Positions 1 through 8,672 of a DNA stretch of 64,000 nt are shown piece by piece. The notes beneath the pieces were generated by a model. That model was not told the origin of the DNA. It saw nothing but the letters and a program-made list of their open reading frames with translations, and did no database searches. Where the stretch lies: NCBI GenBank assembly GCA_900768685.1, contig CAAGDX010000036.1, positions 12,705 to 76,704 on the forward strand, in the 5' to 3' direction. Numbering within the stretch: position 1 is the stretch's first letter; every line of letters starts with the position of its first letter. A program made the translations under genes and the position numbers. The DNA comes from Bacteroidales bacterium. GTDB lineage: Bacteria > Bacteroidota > Bacteroidia > Bacteroidales > Muribaculaceae.

Positions 1-625
1 ATTTCTTCATTTTTGAACCTGTCAGGCGGAAACAAATTTCCGGTCGGATAAGATGTGCCACCTTATTATAATCAGCCTCCGACATATATGCGTCAAACGA
101 CGGTGTGAGCGTAAGAATCTTACTTTCAGCATCATAGACATACTTCGCCATAACAAACGGAATCAGTCTTTCCGCCAGGGCTACATCTTCTTTTTTGTTG
201 CTGATGAGCCACTCTTTGAGTGTAGGTTCTTTGAAACAGCCGGAAATTTCGTTCCACTTGCTGTCGTAAAAAGTTATTCTGCCATCTATTGCAGGAGTGG
301 CGATATTTCGGATAAGAATTATTATAGAATCGTTTTTTGACTTTGCTTCCACAAAAATTTGAGCAATGGAAGCACTGTCTGCCGTTTCCTGGATTGTGAT
401 GGATTCGTCTGTAAGTTCCAGGATGCGTGAACCGTCAAAAAAAGCGTTTTGAACAAGTCTTGAGGAGCCGCTTTTGAAATAATCCACCATATCCATACGC
501 AGCGTTTTTGGTGCGTAAGTAATTACGTCGTCCGGAGCGGAATAAAAGGCTGCTTCCACGCCTGTTTGTGCCTTTGCGGTCACAGCGAGGAGCAATGCTG
601 ATATTATCGTGAGTAACTTTTTCAT
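1..625 (-). CDS. DUF3256-like secreted protein, 3' end outside window
   Basis: The frame opens at an ATG at 623-625 and stays open to the window edge (about 208 residues seen), so the C-terminus is missing. The N-terminus MKKLLTIISALLLAVTAKAQ is a typical signal peptide, so the product is probably periplasmic or surface-exposed. The body (DVITYAPKTLRMDMVDYF near residues 30-47, then RILELTDESITIQ) resembles the Bacteroidota DUF3256 family, whose function is unknown. It lies 23 nt downstream of the DEAD-box helicase on the same strand and probably shares its transcript. The family call is from memory of the pattern and is moderately sure; the coding call is firm. Confidence 0.65.
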   Translation of the reverse strand, partial: MKKLLTIISALLLAVTAKAQTGVEAAFYSAPDDVITYAPKTLRMDMVDYFKSGSSRLVQNAFFDGSRILELTDESITIQETADSASIAQIFVEAKSKNDSIIILIRNIATPAIDGRITFYDSKWNEISGCFKEPTLKEWLISNKKEDVALAERLIPFVMAKYVYDAESKILTLTPSFDAYMSEADYNKVAHLIRPEICFRLTGSKMKK

Positions 626-648
626 ATTCAAGTAATTAAAAAAGGTTT

Positions 649-2430
649 TCAACGCCTGTTTTTATTGCGTTTTCTGTCTCCGCCTTTGCGAAATTCACGC
701 TGCGGCTTTTCCTCTTGCGGCTGAGAATCCCGAGCACGTTTCTTTTTCCTTGATGCTGCCTTGGAATAGTCTTTATCTGCCTGTGCAATCTCGCAGAATA
801 CTCGTTTTCCAAAGAAATCCGACCCGGAAATGCTGTTCACAACACGTTTTGCGTCTTTTGCACGCACGTCAAAAAGCGTATAGCCCGGCAGCAGGTCTAT
901 TCTGCCCACATCTACCCTTGCACCGTCAACGTTGAAGTTTATCAGGTCTATGAGATTTGCGGGATAGAAGCCGTCACCCTTGCCTATGTTTACGTAAATT
1001 CTTTCGTAGCCTTTTTCTGCCACACGGCGGTCCTTATCTTTGTCTGCCGGTCGCTGAACGTCTGTTTTACGTTCTTTTGCTGCTTTTTTCTCGCGTTTTT
1101 CCTCCTTATAGTCAATGTCCGGAGCATCTTTGTAGTAACGCAGAAGTCTGTTAAATTCCAGTGCGAGCACACGTTTTACGAGGTCTTCCTGAGTGAGCCA
1201 ACCGAGTTTTTTGATAATTCCGCCGGAATATTTTTCCATTTCCGCATCGTCAACATCTACACGCTCAAGTTTGTCTGCAAGGTTATATAACTGTTTTTCA
1301 ATGATATGCTGCGGTGTCGGCACTTCGCGGCGTTCGAATTTTTTGCCTATAATGCGTTCTATCTGTCTCAGGCGACCTTTTTCCCTGGAGTGGATAATCG
1401 CCACGGAAATACCTGTTTTTCCGGCACGTCCTGTACGTCCGGAGCGATGCGTATAGACGGCGGTATCTTCCGGCAAACCGTAGTTTACAACGTGCGTCAG
1501 GTCGTCAACGTCAAGTCCGCGAGCTGCCACGTCTGTTGCCACAAGGATTGTTATCACCCTGTCGCGGAATTTTTTCATCACCAGGTCACGCTGCTGCTGA
1601 GAGAGGTCGCCGTGGAGAGCATCCGCATTGTATCCGTCGTGCATCAGCAAGTCCGCTATCTCCTGTGTCTCGATTTTCGTGCGACAGAAAACTATAGCGT
1701 AAATATTCGGATTATCATCGGCTATGCGTTTGAGTGCCAGTGCCTTATCTTTTGCGTGAACAAGGTAATAAACGTGGTTCACATTTGCTGCACCTTCATT
1801 TCGCGTGCCAATCACAATTTCCACGGGCGAGTGCATATATTGCTTTGCAATGCGTGCTATTTCCTGCGGCATTGTGGCGGAGAACATCAGAGTTTTTCTT
1901 TCCTGCGGCACGTGCTCCAGAATCTCGTTTATGGAATCCACAAAACCCATATTCAGCATCTCGTCCGCCTCGTCAAGGATGATGGTGTGGACATTGCTCA
2001 GCGACATAACTCTGCGATTTATCAGGTCGATAAGTCGCCCGGGAGTGGCAACGATTATCTGCACACCCTTTTTGAGTGCACGGATTTGACTTTCAATGCT
2101 CGAACCGCCATATACGGGGAGCACTGTCACTTCCGGCAGATATTTTGCAAAGTCTGCAAGGTCGTCTGCAATCTGCAGGCAAAGTTCACGCGTGGGCGAG
2201 AGGATAAGTGCCTGAGGTTGCTGCAAGTTCACGTCAAGTCGCTGAATCACGGGCAGTCCGAAAGCCGCCGTTTTGCCTGTTCCGGTTTGTGCGAGAGCCA
2301 CCACGTCGCAGTCCTCATATAATAAATAAGGTATAACCTGTTCTTGAACGGGCATAGGCATTTCAAATCCCATGTCGTAAATGGCTTGTAGCAGTTCCGG
2401 GGCTACTCCGAGTTCTTCAAATGTTTTCAT
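649..2430 (-). CDS. deaD: DEAD-box ATP-dependent RNA helicase
   Basis: A 593-residue cytoplasmic RNA helicase that unwinds RNA duplexes using ATP, likely in ribosome assembly, cold adaptation or mRNA turnover. Visible motifs are a Q motif in the first 30 residues, Walker A AQTGTGKT (47-54), PTREL, TPGRLID, DEAD (153-156), SAT (184-186), ATDVAARGLDV and HRSGRTGR. The C-terminus (about 480-555, ERIYVNIGKGDGFYPANLI...) matches a DbpA-type RNA-binding fold and is followed by a basic Arg/Lys tail typical of DeaD/CsdA. The start at 2430 falls almost exactly on the start site predicted from the promoter at 2435-2466, suggesting a leaderless mRNA. DeaD or RhlE-like naming is uncertain; the helicase call is certain. 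Confidence 0.95.
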   Translation of the reverse strand: MKTFEELGVAPELLQAIYDMGFEMPMPVQEQVIPYLLYEDCDVVALAQTGTGKTAAFGLPVIQRLDVNLQQPQALILSPTRELCLQIADDLADFAKYLPEVTVLPVYGGSSIESQIRALKKGVQIIVATPGRLIDLINRRVMSLSNVHTIILDEADEMLNMGFVDSINEILEHVPQERKTLMFSATMPQEIARIAKQYMHSPVEIVIGTRNEGAANVNHVYYLVHAKDKALALKRIADDNPNIYAIVFCRTKIETQEIADLLMHDGYNADALHGDLSQQQRDLVMKKFRDRVITILVATDVAARGLDVDDLTHVVNYGLPEDTAVYTHRSGRTGRAGKTGISVAIIHSREKGRLRQIERIIGKKFERREVPTPQHIIEKQLYNLADKLERVDVDDAEMEKYSGGIIKKLGWLTQEDLVKRVLALEFNRLLRYYKDAPDIDYKEEKREKKAAKERKTDVQRPADKDKDRRVAEKGYERIYVNIGKGDGFYPANLIDLINFNVDGARVDVGRIDLLPGYTLFDVRAKDAKRVVNSISGSDFFGKRVFCEIAQADKDYSKAASRKKKRARDSQPQEEKPQREFRKGGDRKRNKNRR

Positions 2431-2434
2431 GATG

Positions 2435-2466
2435 CAAATTTACGCATAATTCATTATACTCACAAA
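2435..2466 (-). promoter_or_regulatory. deaD promoter (TTTG-N20-TAAATTTG)
   Basis: On the minus strand, -33 element TTTG (2466-2463) is followed after 20 nt by the -7 element TAAATTTG (2442-2435), an exact match to the Bacteroidota primary sigma consensus. The predicted start lies at about 2430, the A of the deaD start codon. The -33 element lies at the edge of the rpsA terminator. Confidence 0.75.
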
Positions 2467-2495
2467 AAAAGCGTGCCTTCCGGACACGCTTTTTC
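2464..2495 (-). terminator. rpsA intrinsic terminator
   Basis: Inverted repeat GCGTG...CACGC (2471-2475 with 2485-2489, C/G-rich loop) flanked by A runs and T runs, 20 nt after the rpsA stop. On the minus strand the hairpin is followed by a run of seven T. Confidence 0.75.
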
Positions 2496-2515
2496 CAAAT
2501 CTATAAGGTAAGAGA

Positions 2516-4303
2516 TTATTTACCTTTTGTGAGCTGTTCTTTGAGAGCAGCAAGTGCTTCAATGTCACCGAGAGTTGTTTTCTCAATAGGAGTAGCACTG
2601 TGTTCTTCAGCCTTAGGAGCAGCCTGGCGTTTTGCTTTCTTAGGCTGTTCTGCAGCTTTTTCTGCCTTTGCTTCATCTTCAAAGATGCGGCTGTGGCTGA
2701 GGATGATGCGTTTGTTCTCCTTGTTGAATTCGATAACTTTGAATTGGAGTTTTTCGTCAACAGCGGCAGTTGTACCGTCTTGTTTAACGAGGTGTTTCGG
2801 AGTTGCGAAACCTTCTACACCGTAAGGAAGTGCTACAACAGCACCCTTTTCAAGCATTTCTACGATAGTACCTTCGTGTACTGAACCTACTGTGAAGATA
2901 GTTTCAAATACGTCCCAAGGATTTTCTTCGAGTTGCTTGTGGCCAAGGCTCAAGCGACGGTTTTCTTTGTCGATTTCAAGAACTTGAACTTCGATATCTG
3001 CACCGATTTGAGTAAATTCGCTCGGGTGTTTGATTTTCTTAGTCCAAGAGAGGTCGCTGATGTGGATAAGACCGTCAACGCCTTCTTCGATTTCAACGAA
3101 TACACCGAAGTTTGTGAAGTTACGAACTTTTGCAGTGTGCTTGCTACCAACCGGGTAACGTGCTTCAATGTCGTCCCAAGGATTTTTCTTGAGTTGTTTG
3201 AGACCAAGTGACATTTTGCGTTCGTCGCGATCCAATGTAAGGATTACTGCTTCAATTTCGTCACCTACTTTCATGAAGTCCTGTGCAGAGCGGAGGTGCT
3301 GTGACCAAGACATTTCTGAAACGTGGATAAGTCCTTCTACGCCCGGAGCAATTTCAATGAATGCACCGTAGTCTGCCATAACGACAACTTTACCTTTAAC
3401 CTTGTCACCAACTTTGAGGTTTGCATCAAGTGCATCCCATGGGTGTGGCTGAAGTTGCTTGAGACCGAGAGCAATACGTTTCTTTTCGTTATCAAAGTCA
3501 AGGATAACAACGTTAAGCTTCTGGTCGAGAGATACAACTTCTTCCGGGTGGCTTACGCGACCCCAAGAAAGGTCTGTGATGTGGATAAGACCATCTACGC
3601 CGCCAAGGTCAATGAATACACCGTAAGAGGTGATGTTCTTAACAGTACCTTCAAGTACCTGACCTTTTTCAAGTTTGGAGATGATATCGCGTTTCTGCTG
3701 TTCAAGTTCTGCTTCGATAAGAGCCTTGTGAGAAACAACAACGTTTTTGAATTCTTCGTTGATTTTAACAACCTTGAATTCCATAGTTTTGCCCACGAAT
3801 ACGTCGTAATCGCGGATAGGCTTAACATCAATCTGTGAACCCGGGAGGAATGCTTCGATGCCGAATACATCTACAATCATACCGCCCTTAGTGCGACATT
3901 TAATGTAACCTTTAATGATTTCATCGTTTTCAAGCGCTTGGTTAACACGATCCCAAGAACGTGATGCACGTGCCTTTCTGTGTGAAAGGATGAGCTGACC
4001 TTTCTTGTCTTCCTGTGTTTCGATGAATACTTCCACTACGTCACCCACTTTGATTTCAGGATTGTAACGGAACTCGCTGATTGGAATGATACCATCGCTC
4101 TTGTATCCGATGTTAACCACTGCCTCACGCTTGTTGAGGGCAATAATGGTACCTTCGATTACATCCTTGTCTTTGACGGTGTTGAGCGATTCGTCATAAG
4201 TTTTGGTGAGTTCTTCGCGAGACTTCTCACCCGGGGTTTCGCCTTTTTCATAGGCTTCCCAATCGAAATCTTCGATTGGAGAATTTTTTAATTCTTCAGT
4301 CAT
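2516..4303 (-). CDS. rpsA: 30S ribosomal protein S1
   Basis: A 595-residue ribosomal protein that helps bind mRNA to the 30S subunit. Six S1 (OB-fold) repeats run in order from about residues 48, 130, 210, 297, 382 and 468, the third to fifth showing the classic GxFI/GVF...VDGLIHISDLSW signature. The tail (about 540-595) is Ala/Lys/Glu-rich and low complexity, as in other Bacteroidota S1 proteins. It has its own consensus promoter at 4366-4397 and a terminator at 2464-2495, so it is monocistronic. S1 is especially relevant in this phylum because most mRNAs lack a Shine-Dalgarno sequence. Confidence 0.97.
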   Translation of the reverse strand: MTEELKNSPIEDFDWEAYEKGETPGEKSREELTKTYDESLNTVKDKDVIEGTIIALNKREAVVNIGYKSDGIIPISEFRYNPEIKVGDVVEVFIETQEDKKGQLILSHRKARASRSWDRVNQALENDEIIKGYIKCRTKGGMIVDVFGIEAFLPGSQIDVKPIRDYDVFVGKTMEFKVVKINEEFKNVVVSHKALIEAELEQQKRDIISKLEKGQVLEGTVKNITSYGVFIDLGGVDGLIHITDLSWGRVSHPEEVVSLDQKLNVVILDFDNEKKRIALGLKQLQPHPWDALDANLKVGDKVKGKVVVMADYGAFIEIAPGVEGLIHVSEMSWSQHLRSAQDFMKVGDEIEAVILTLDRDERKMSLGLKQLKKNPWDDIEARYPVGSKHTAKVRNFTNFGVFVEIEEGVDGLIHISDLSWTKKIKHPSEFTQIGADIEVQVLEIDKENRRLSLGHKQLEENPWDVFETIFTVGSVHEGTIVEMLEKGAVVALPYGVEGFATPKHLVKQDGTTAAVDEKLQFKVIEFNKENKRIILSHSRIFEDEAKAEKAAEQPKKAKRQAAPKAEEHSATPIEKTTLGDIEALAALKEQLTKGK

Positions 4304-4365
4304 TTAAATTAGTTAATAAATATGGTTAATTAATCCACCAAGGCTTACACCTCGGTTTTGGCTTG

Positions 4366-4397
4366 CAAAGTTACGCAAGTTTCAGCTATTTAGCAAA
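4366..4397 (-). promoter_or_regulatory. rpsA promoter (TTTG-N20-TAACTTTG)
   Basis: Minus-strand TTTG at 4397-4394 and TAACTTTG at 4373-4366 separated by 20 nt. The predicted start near 4361 gives a leader of about 57 nt containing CCGAGG/CCTTGG arms that could form a weak hairpin. Confidence 0.75.
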
Positions 4398-4436
4398 TTT
4401 TTATGAAACATTTTTTGCAAGAAATTTTATTGGTGC

Positions 4437-4540
4437 CAAATTAGTTCTTATTAGTCTAATTAGTCTTATTGGTCTTATTGGTCTTATTGGTCTAATTTTC
4501 CCATCACTCCCGGACCTCCCATCATTCCCGGGTCTCCCGG
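4437..4540. repeat. 10-bp ladder (TTATTGGTCT type) plus 18-bp tandem repeat
   Basis: From about 4437 to 4497 a degenerate 10-bp unit recurs about six times (ATTAGTCTAA, TTAGTCTTAT, TGGTCTTATT). It runs straight into about 2.2 copies of an 18-bp unit at 4498-4540 (CCCATCACTCCCGGACCT, then CCCATCATTCCCGGGTCT). It lies in the gap between the rpsA promoter and the tRNA-Leu terminator and has no coding signal. Related ladders occur at six or more other intergenic sites in the window. Confidence 0.85.
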
Positions 4541-4545
4541 CACAC

Positions 4546-4587
4546 AAAAAAAAGAATCGCCTGCAATTTTTGCCGACAATTCTTTTT
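4546..4587 (-). terminator. tRNA-Leu terminator
   Basis: On the minus strand GAATTGTCGGC pairs with GCAGGCGATTC (one mismatch, two G-T pairs) around an A-rich loop, followed by eight T. It begins 3 nt after the tRNA. Confidence 0.75.
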
Positions 4588-4589
4588 CG

Positions 4590-4673
4590 TGCTCGAAGCG
4601 GGACTCGAACCCGCACAGCCGCAATGGCCAAGGGATTTTAAGTCCCTCGTGTCTACCATTCCACCATTCGAGC
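4590..4673 (-). tRNA. tRNA-Leu (anticodon TAA)
   Basis: The minus strand folds as a class II tRNA of 84 nt: acceptor stem GCTCGAA/TTCGAGC with discriminator A at 4590, anticodon stem AGGGA/TCCCT around CTTAAAA (anticodon TAA), a long variable arm, and T arm GCGGG-TTCGAGT-CCCGC. The 3' CCA is not encoded. It has its own promoter (4705-4735) and terminator (4546-4587). Confidence 0.97.
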
Positions 4674-4704
4674 ATCTCCTTGCCCTTTATCGGGAATTCG
4701 GCTG

Positions 4705-4735
4705 CAAAGTTACGCATATTTTTTTATTTCGCAAC
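4705..4735 (-). promoter_or_regulatory. tRNA-Leu promoter
   Basis: Minus-strand TAACTTTG at 4712-4705 with a near-consensus GTTG at 4735-4732, spacer 19 nt. The predicted start is about 26 nt before the mature tRNA. Confidence 0.65.
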
Positions 4736-4778
4736 ATCGTTTTGATGTTTTTTAATAGTCAAAGTTGAAAAAAATGAC

Positions 4779-4786
4779 TAATTTTG
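4779..4786 (+). promoter_or_regulatory. patB-aroA -7 element (TAATTTTG)
   Basis: TAATTTTG matches the TAnnTTTG consensus; no TTTG is at the expected upstream spacing. A start near 4791 excludes the ATG at 4784 and supports translation from 4805. Confidence 0.55.
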
Positions 4787-4804
4787 CAAATTATATTCGC
4801 AATT

Positions 4805-5989
4805 ATGGCTGAAGAAAATTACAATTTCGACAAAGAAATATGCCGCAAAGGCACCAAGGCTCTCAAATTTGATGCTCTACAAGAGCGTTACGGTAATCCG
4901 AACCTCATTCCGCTCTGGGTGGCGGATATGGACTTTGAAGTTTGCCCCGCTATCACGGATGCCCTCCAAAAAAGGTTTGCTCACCCCGTTTATGGCTACG
5001 CCACAACTACAGACAACTACTGGCTTTCCATCCTCCGATGGGTCACCTCTCGCTTTGGCATCTCCGTTCGCCGCGAGGAAATGAATTACATCCCCGGTGT
5101 GGTGAAAGGTATAGCCTTCGCCATGAACTATTTCACACAAAAAGGCGACAAAATCCTTATCCAACCACCTGTGTATCACCCATTCCGAATGGTAACCGAA
5201 GGCAACGGCAGAATTGTGGTAAACAGTCCGCTTGTACGCACGGAAACAGGCTATACCATTGATTTTGAAACATTTGAACACACCATAAAGACAGAGAAAC
5301 CTAAAATGATGATTCTCTGCAACCCTCACAACCCCGGTGGAATCAAGTGGAACAAGGAGCAACTCGCTGAAATAGCACGCATTGCTCGCCAAAACGACAT
5401 GATTGTGATTTCCGACGAAATCCACGCAGACATTATGCTGGACGGAAAGCCGCACGTTTCGTTTTTCAGTGCCGGAAGTGATGCGGAAGCAGTGGGTATA
5501 GTGTTCGGTGCACCATCCAAAACTTTTAACATTGCAGGACTTGTAAGTTCCTGGTCCATAGTCAAAAACCCGGAACTCCGCACCGGCTTTTATGCCTGGC
5601 TGGAGGCAAACGAGTTTAACGACCCCACTTTCATCGCCACTATCGCCACGGAAGCCGCTTACGGCAAAGGTGCGGAATGGCTCAAACAGATGATAGAATA
5701 CATAAACGGCAACATCGACGCAACCATAGAATATTTCGCTGAGAACATCCCGCAAATCCGCGTGATGCGTCCGCAAGCATCTTTCCTCGTTTGGCTGGAC
5801 TGCCGCGGGCTGAACCTCTCTCAGGCGGAACTGAACGACCTCCTTGTGAACAAAGCCGGACTTGCCCTGAACAATGGCGAAATGTTTGGCAAAGAGGGAA
5901 TTGGCTACATGCGTCTGAACGTTGGCACAACTCGCAAAAACCTCCTCACTGCATTTGAAAAACTTAAAAACGCCATAAACAGCCTATGA
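4805..5989 (+). CDS. patB: PatB/MalY-type PLP-dependent C-S lyase
   Basis: A 394-residue fold-type I aminotransferase-class enzyme, expected to cleave cystathionine or cysteine conjugates to a thiol (or H2S), pyruvate and ammonia in the cytoplasm. Hallmarks are NPHNPGG, SDEIHAD with the PLP-binding Asp near 204, and PSKTFNIAGL with the Schiff-base Lys near 239. The start at 4805 is preferred because the ATG at 4784 lies inside the -7 element. Its stop overlaps the aroA start by 4 nt (ATGA), so the two are translationally coupled. A plain aminotransferase is the alternative, but the MalY/PatB motif spacing fits better. Confidence 0.88.
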   Translation: MAEENYNFDKEICRKGTKALKFDALQERYGNPNLIPLWVADMDFEVCPAITDALQKRFAHPVYGYATTTDNYWLSILRWVTSRFGISVRREEMNYIPGVVKGIAFAMNYFTQKGDKILIQPPVYHPFRMVTEGNGRIVVNSPLVRTETGYTIDFETFEHTIKTEKPKMMILCNPHNPGGIKWNKEQLAEIARIARQNDMIVISDEIHADIMLDGKPHVSFFSAGSDAEAVGIVFGAPSKTFNIAGLVSSWSIVKNPELRTGFYAWLEANEFNDPTFIATIATEAAYGKGAEWLKQMIEYINGNIDATIEYFAENIPQIRVMRPQASFLVWLDCRGLNLSQAELNDLLVNKAGLALNNGEMFGKEGIGYMRLNVGTTRKNLLTAFEKLKNAINSL

Positions 5990-7212
5990 CCACTCACCTG
6001 CTGACATCTGACACCGTCACTTCACCCTATTCCATCACCTTGCCGCTCTCCAAAAGCATCAGCAACAGGGTGCTGCTCATAAATTCACTCGCGGAGAAAC
6101 CCGCAAAAGTGGAATACGCCGTGTGCGACGACTCTAATTCCATGCTCACCGCCATAAATAGCAGCAGCGACTATATAAACATAGGTGCAGCAGGCACAGC
6201 CATGCGTTTTTTGACTGCATTTTTTGCCACTCAAACAGGCAGAACAGTCACGCTCGACGGTTCTGAACGTATGAGACAGCGACCGATAGCACCTCTCGTT
6301 GATGCACTCCGCTGTATAGGTGCTGATATTCAATACGCTGAAAATGAAGGATTTCCGCCACTCAAAATAGCAGGTAAAACCCTGCATGGCGGTGATGTTA
6401 CCATAAATGCAGGAATCAGTTCGCAGTTTATTTCCGCACTCATGATGATTGCCCCGGCTATGGAAAAAAATCTCACCATCCACCTCGCCGGAGAACAAAC
6501 ATCACGCCCTTACATTGAAATGACGGCGGAAATTATGAAAAAATGCGGTGCGGAAGTAGTTCTGAATGAGAAAGATATCATTATCGGCACAAAAAAATAC
6601 GTCCCGGAAAACATCACTATCGAGGCTGACTGGAGTGCCGCTTCATACTGGTACGAAATTGCGGCTTTAACTCGCAAAAACGTTCACATTTCATCACTCA
6701 CGCGTGACAGTTTGCAGGGCGACTCCGGTATCAAAGAAATTTTTGAAAAACTCGGCGTTTCCACTGTTTTTAATGCCGACGGCAGTGCGGATTTAGTCCC
6801 CGGTGAGCCAAAAGTTTCGCACCTGGAAATAGACCTCGGCGGTATGCCGGACACTGCACAAACTTTTGCCGTAACTCTCTGTATGCAGGGCATTTCATAT
6901 AAAATCTCCGGACTGGGTACGCTCCCCCGCAAAGAAACGGACCGCCTCGCCGCACTCGTGGCAGAACTGCATAAAACAGGCTTTGTACTGAAAACTGAAA
7001 ATGCCGACACTCTCATCTGGGACGGCACTAAAACCACCCCGAACGGCGAACCTATAAAGACCTACAAAGACCACCGCATGGCAATGTCTTTCGCCCCCGC
7101 TGTGTTCATGCTCGGGCAACTGAAAATAGAGGACATCGCAGTGGTGAGCAAGTCGTACCCGGATTTCTGGGCAGACACCGCAAAAGCCGGCATAGCCCTC
7201 ACGGAAGTATAA
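5986..7212 (+). CDS. aroA: 3-phosphoshikimate 1-carboxyvinyltransferase (EPSP synthase)
   Basis: Sixth step of the shikimate pathway: transfers enolpyruvate from PEP to shikimate 3-phosphate in the cytoplasm. The 408 residues are slightly short for the family (about 430). Recognisable are the N-terminal LPLSKSISNRVLLINSLA substrate-binding segment, NIGAAGTAMRFLTAFFA, SSQFISALMMIAPAM, LxGDSGIKEIFEKLG and the C-terminal KxYKDHRMAMSFA signature. The start overlaps the upstream lyase gene by 4 nt. The first segment is compressed compared with E. coli AroA, as is common in Bacteroidota. Confidence 0.95.
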   Translation: MTTHLLTSDTVTSPYSITLPLSKSISNRVLLINSLAEKPAKVEYAVCDDSNSMLTAINSSSDYINIGAAGTAMRFLTAFFATQTGRTVTLDGSERMRQRPIAPLVDALRCIGADIQYAENEGFPPLKIAGKTLHGGDVTINAGISSQFISALMMIAPAMEKNLTIHLAGEQTSRPYIEMTAEIMKKCGAEVVLNEKDIIIGTKKYVPENITIEADWSAASYWYEIAALTRKNVHISSLTRDSLQGDSGIKEIFEKLGVSTVFNADGSADLVPGEPKVSHLEIDLGGMPDTAQTFAVTLCMQGISYKISGLGTLPRKETDRLAALVAELHKTGFVLKTENADTLIWDGTKTTPNGEPIKTYKDHRMAMSFAPAVFMLGQLKIEDIAVVSKSYPDFWADTAKAGIALTEV

Positions 7213-7249
7213 CTCAAAAGTTTGATTATCAACAAATAAAACAAAAGAT

Positions 7250-7675
7250 ATGACAGTGGTTTTAATCATAGCGGCAGCACTCGTGGCAGTGGGACTTCCA
7301 CTGTACTTGATGCACAAATATGAAGAAAAAAAGGCTGGCGGAGAACTGCCTGTCACGCCGCCGGAGCAGAAATGCTGCGGACTGCATATCTCATGCGAAA
7401 AAGATTCGCTCCTAAGCTCCGTAAGCGAAAAAATCGAGTACTACGACGATGAAGAACTTGACGCTTACTGCGGAAAAACAGCGGATGATTACACTGAAAA
7501 CGAAATAGAACAATTCCGAGATATCCTCCTCACTATGAAGCCGGAAGACATTGCCGGATGGGCTCGTTCTCTCCAACTGAGGCAAATAGAATTGCCGGCT
7601 GAAGTACGTGAAGAACTGCTCATGATTGTGGCGGAGGCTCGCACGGCTAAAACTCGGGAAAGCATCACACAATAG
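7250..7675 (+). CDS. small single-pass membrane protein, function unknown
   Basis: 141 residues with one N-terminal membrane segment (TVVLIIAAALVAVGLPLYLM, residues 2-21), a short linker, then a cytoplasmic domain containing the cysteine-bearing stretch EQKCCGLHISCEKDSLL (about 42-58) and acidic YYDDEELDAYCGK. The three closely spaced cysteines could bind metal, but this is inference. It sits 8 nt upstream of the ABC permease and 37 nt after aroA, so all are probably on one transcript. I recall similar proteins in other Bacteroidales but know no function. Confidence 0.75.
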   Translation: MTVVLIIAAALVAVGLPLYLMHKYEEKKAGGELPVTPPEQKCCGLHISCEKDSLLSSVSEKIEYYDDEELDAYCGKTADDYTENEIEQFRDILLTMKPEDIAGWARSLQLRQIELPAEVREELLMIVAEARTAKTRESITQ

Positions 7676-7683
7676 CACGAAAA

Positions 7684-8475
7684 ATGGATATTTTTGCATA
7701 TAAATTCTTCATTAACGCACTTATAGGCATTTCTATCATCAGCATTGCCTCTGCCATTATCGGCACTTACATCGTGACTCGCCGCATGGTGTCCATTTCC
7801 GGCGGTATCACTCACGCCTGTTTCGGCGGACTCGGTTTGGGCTACTATTTGGGCGTAAGTCCCGTGCTTATGGCATCTGTTTTTGCCGTGGCGGCATCAC
7901 TTTTTGTGGAAACTCTGTCGCAGAAATGGAAAGTGCGTGAAGACTCCGCCATTGCCGTGGTTTGGGCACTGGGCATGGCTATAGGCGTGATTTTCATTTT
8001 TATGACGCCCGGCTATGTTCCGGAACTCACTTCATTTCTCTTTGGGAATATCCTCACCATCAACACCGGTGATATAGTCTTATTTGCTTGTTACACTGCA
8101 ATTTTAGTAATCTTTTTCAGCCTTTATTTCAAAACTATCGTGGCAGTTGCTTTCGACCGTGATTTCGCCCGCATTTCCGGCATGCCCGTCACTGCCATTT
8201 CACTCACAATGACAGTTCTCATAGCACTGTGTATTGTCTTGACTATCAAACTTGTAGGCATAATGCTACTAATGTCCATGCTCTCCCTGCCGCAAATGAT
8301 AGCGGAAAACTTTTTTCACAAGTACAAAAGCATAATGCTCGCCTCTGTTGCAATCTCGCTTATAGGTTCACTCACAGGGCTTTTCCTCTCCGTTGCAATA
8401 AACGTGCCCTGCTCCGCCCTCATTGTAGCCGTCTTTGCCGCAATGTTTTTCATCACCAAAATCAGAAAGCACTAA
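7684..8475 (+). CDS. zinc/manganese-type ABC transporter permease (ABC-3 family)
   Basis: 263 residues with about eight hydrophobic helices; the inner-membrane channel of a ZnuB/MntB-like metal importer. Family features include TYIVTRRMVSISGGITHACFGGLGLGYYLG near residues 23-52 and the coupling region LTIKLVGIMLLMSMLSLPQMIAENF near 185-210. No ATPase or binding-protein gene is adjacent, so the partner subunits are encoded elsewhere. The short upstream cysteine-containing membrane gene may be an accessory factor. Metal specificity cannot be read from the sequence. Confidence 0.9.
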   Translation: MDIFAYKFFINALIGISIISIASAIIGTYIVTRRMVSISGGITHACFGGLGLGYYLGVSPVLMASVFAVAASLFVETLSQKWKVREDSAIAVVWALGMAIGVIFIFMTPGYVPELTSFLFGNILTINTGDIVLFACYTAILVIFFSLYFKTIVAVAFDRDFARISGMPVTAISLTMTVLIALCIVLTIKLVGIMLLMSMLSLPQMIAENFFHKYKSIMLASVAISLIGSLTGLFLSVAINVPCSALIVAVFAAMFFITKIRKH

Positions 8476-8525
8476 AATAGCCATAAACCACTGAATTATT
8501 TGGTAACGAGACTTCATTACCTTAT

Positions 8526-8565
8526 CACTGAAAAAACGGTTGCATTTGCGACCATTTTTTCAGTG
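8526..8565 (+). terminator. long hairpin after the permease gene
   Basis: Near-perfect inverted repeat: CACTGAAAAAA/TTTTTTCAGTG outer arms and GGTTGC/GCGACC inner arms around ATTT. The A/T outer arms make it a likely bidirectional terminator. The rest of the gap to 8812 holds a possible MITE-end relic near 8588-8596, the palindrome at 8673-8692 and the efflux promoter. Confidence 0.6.
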
Positions 8566-8672
8566 GAAAAAATTATACTTATGATTATAGGCTCTTATTT
8601 CAAAGCTATTTTGAACCTCTGCTTGTCAATTTTCGTTTTTTAATTAGCAAAAAAGTCTAAATTATTTGCAAT

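Noticed and set aside
1306..2322. 338-codon open frame opposite deaD
   Set aside because: It is antisense to a certain helicase gene, rich in Cys/His/Val with no family pattern; a shadow of the coding frame's codon bias.
4401..4717. collagen-like Gly-x-y frames near tRNA-Leu
   Set aside because: They come from the 18-bp tandem repeat and run through the tRNA gene; no start signal or conserved feature.
4877..5776. 299-codon minus-strand frame
   Set aside because: Lies fully antisense to the C-S lyase gene.
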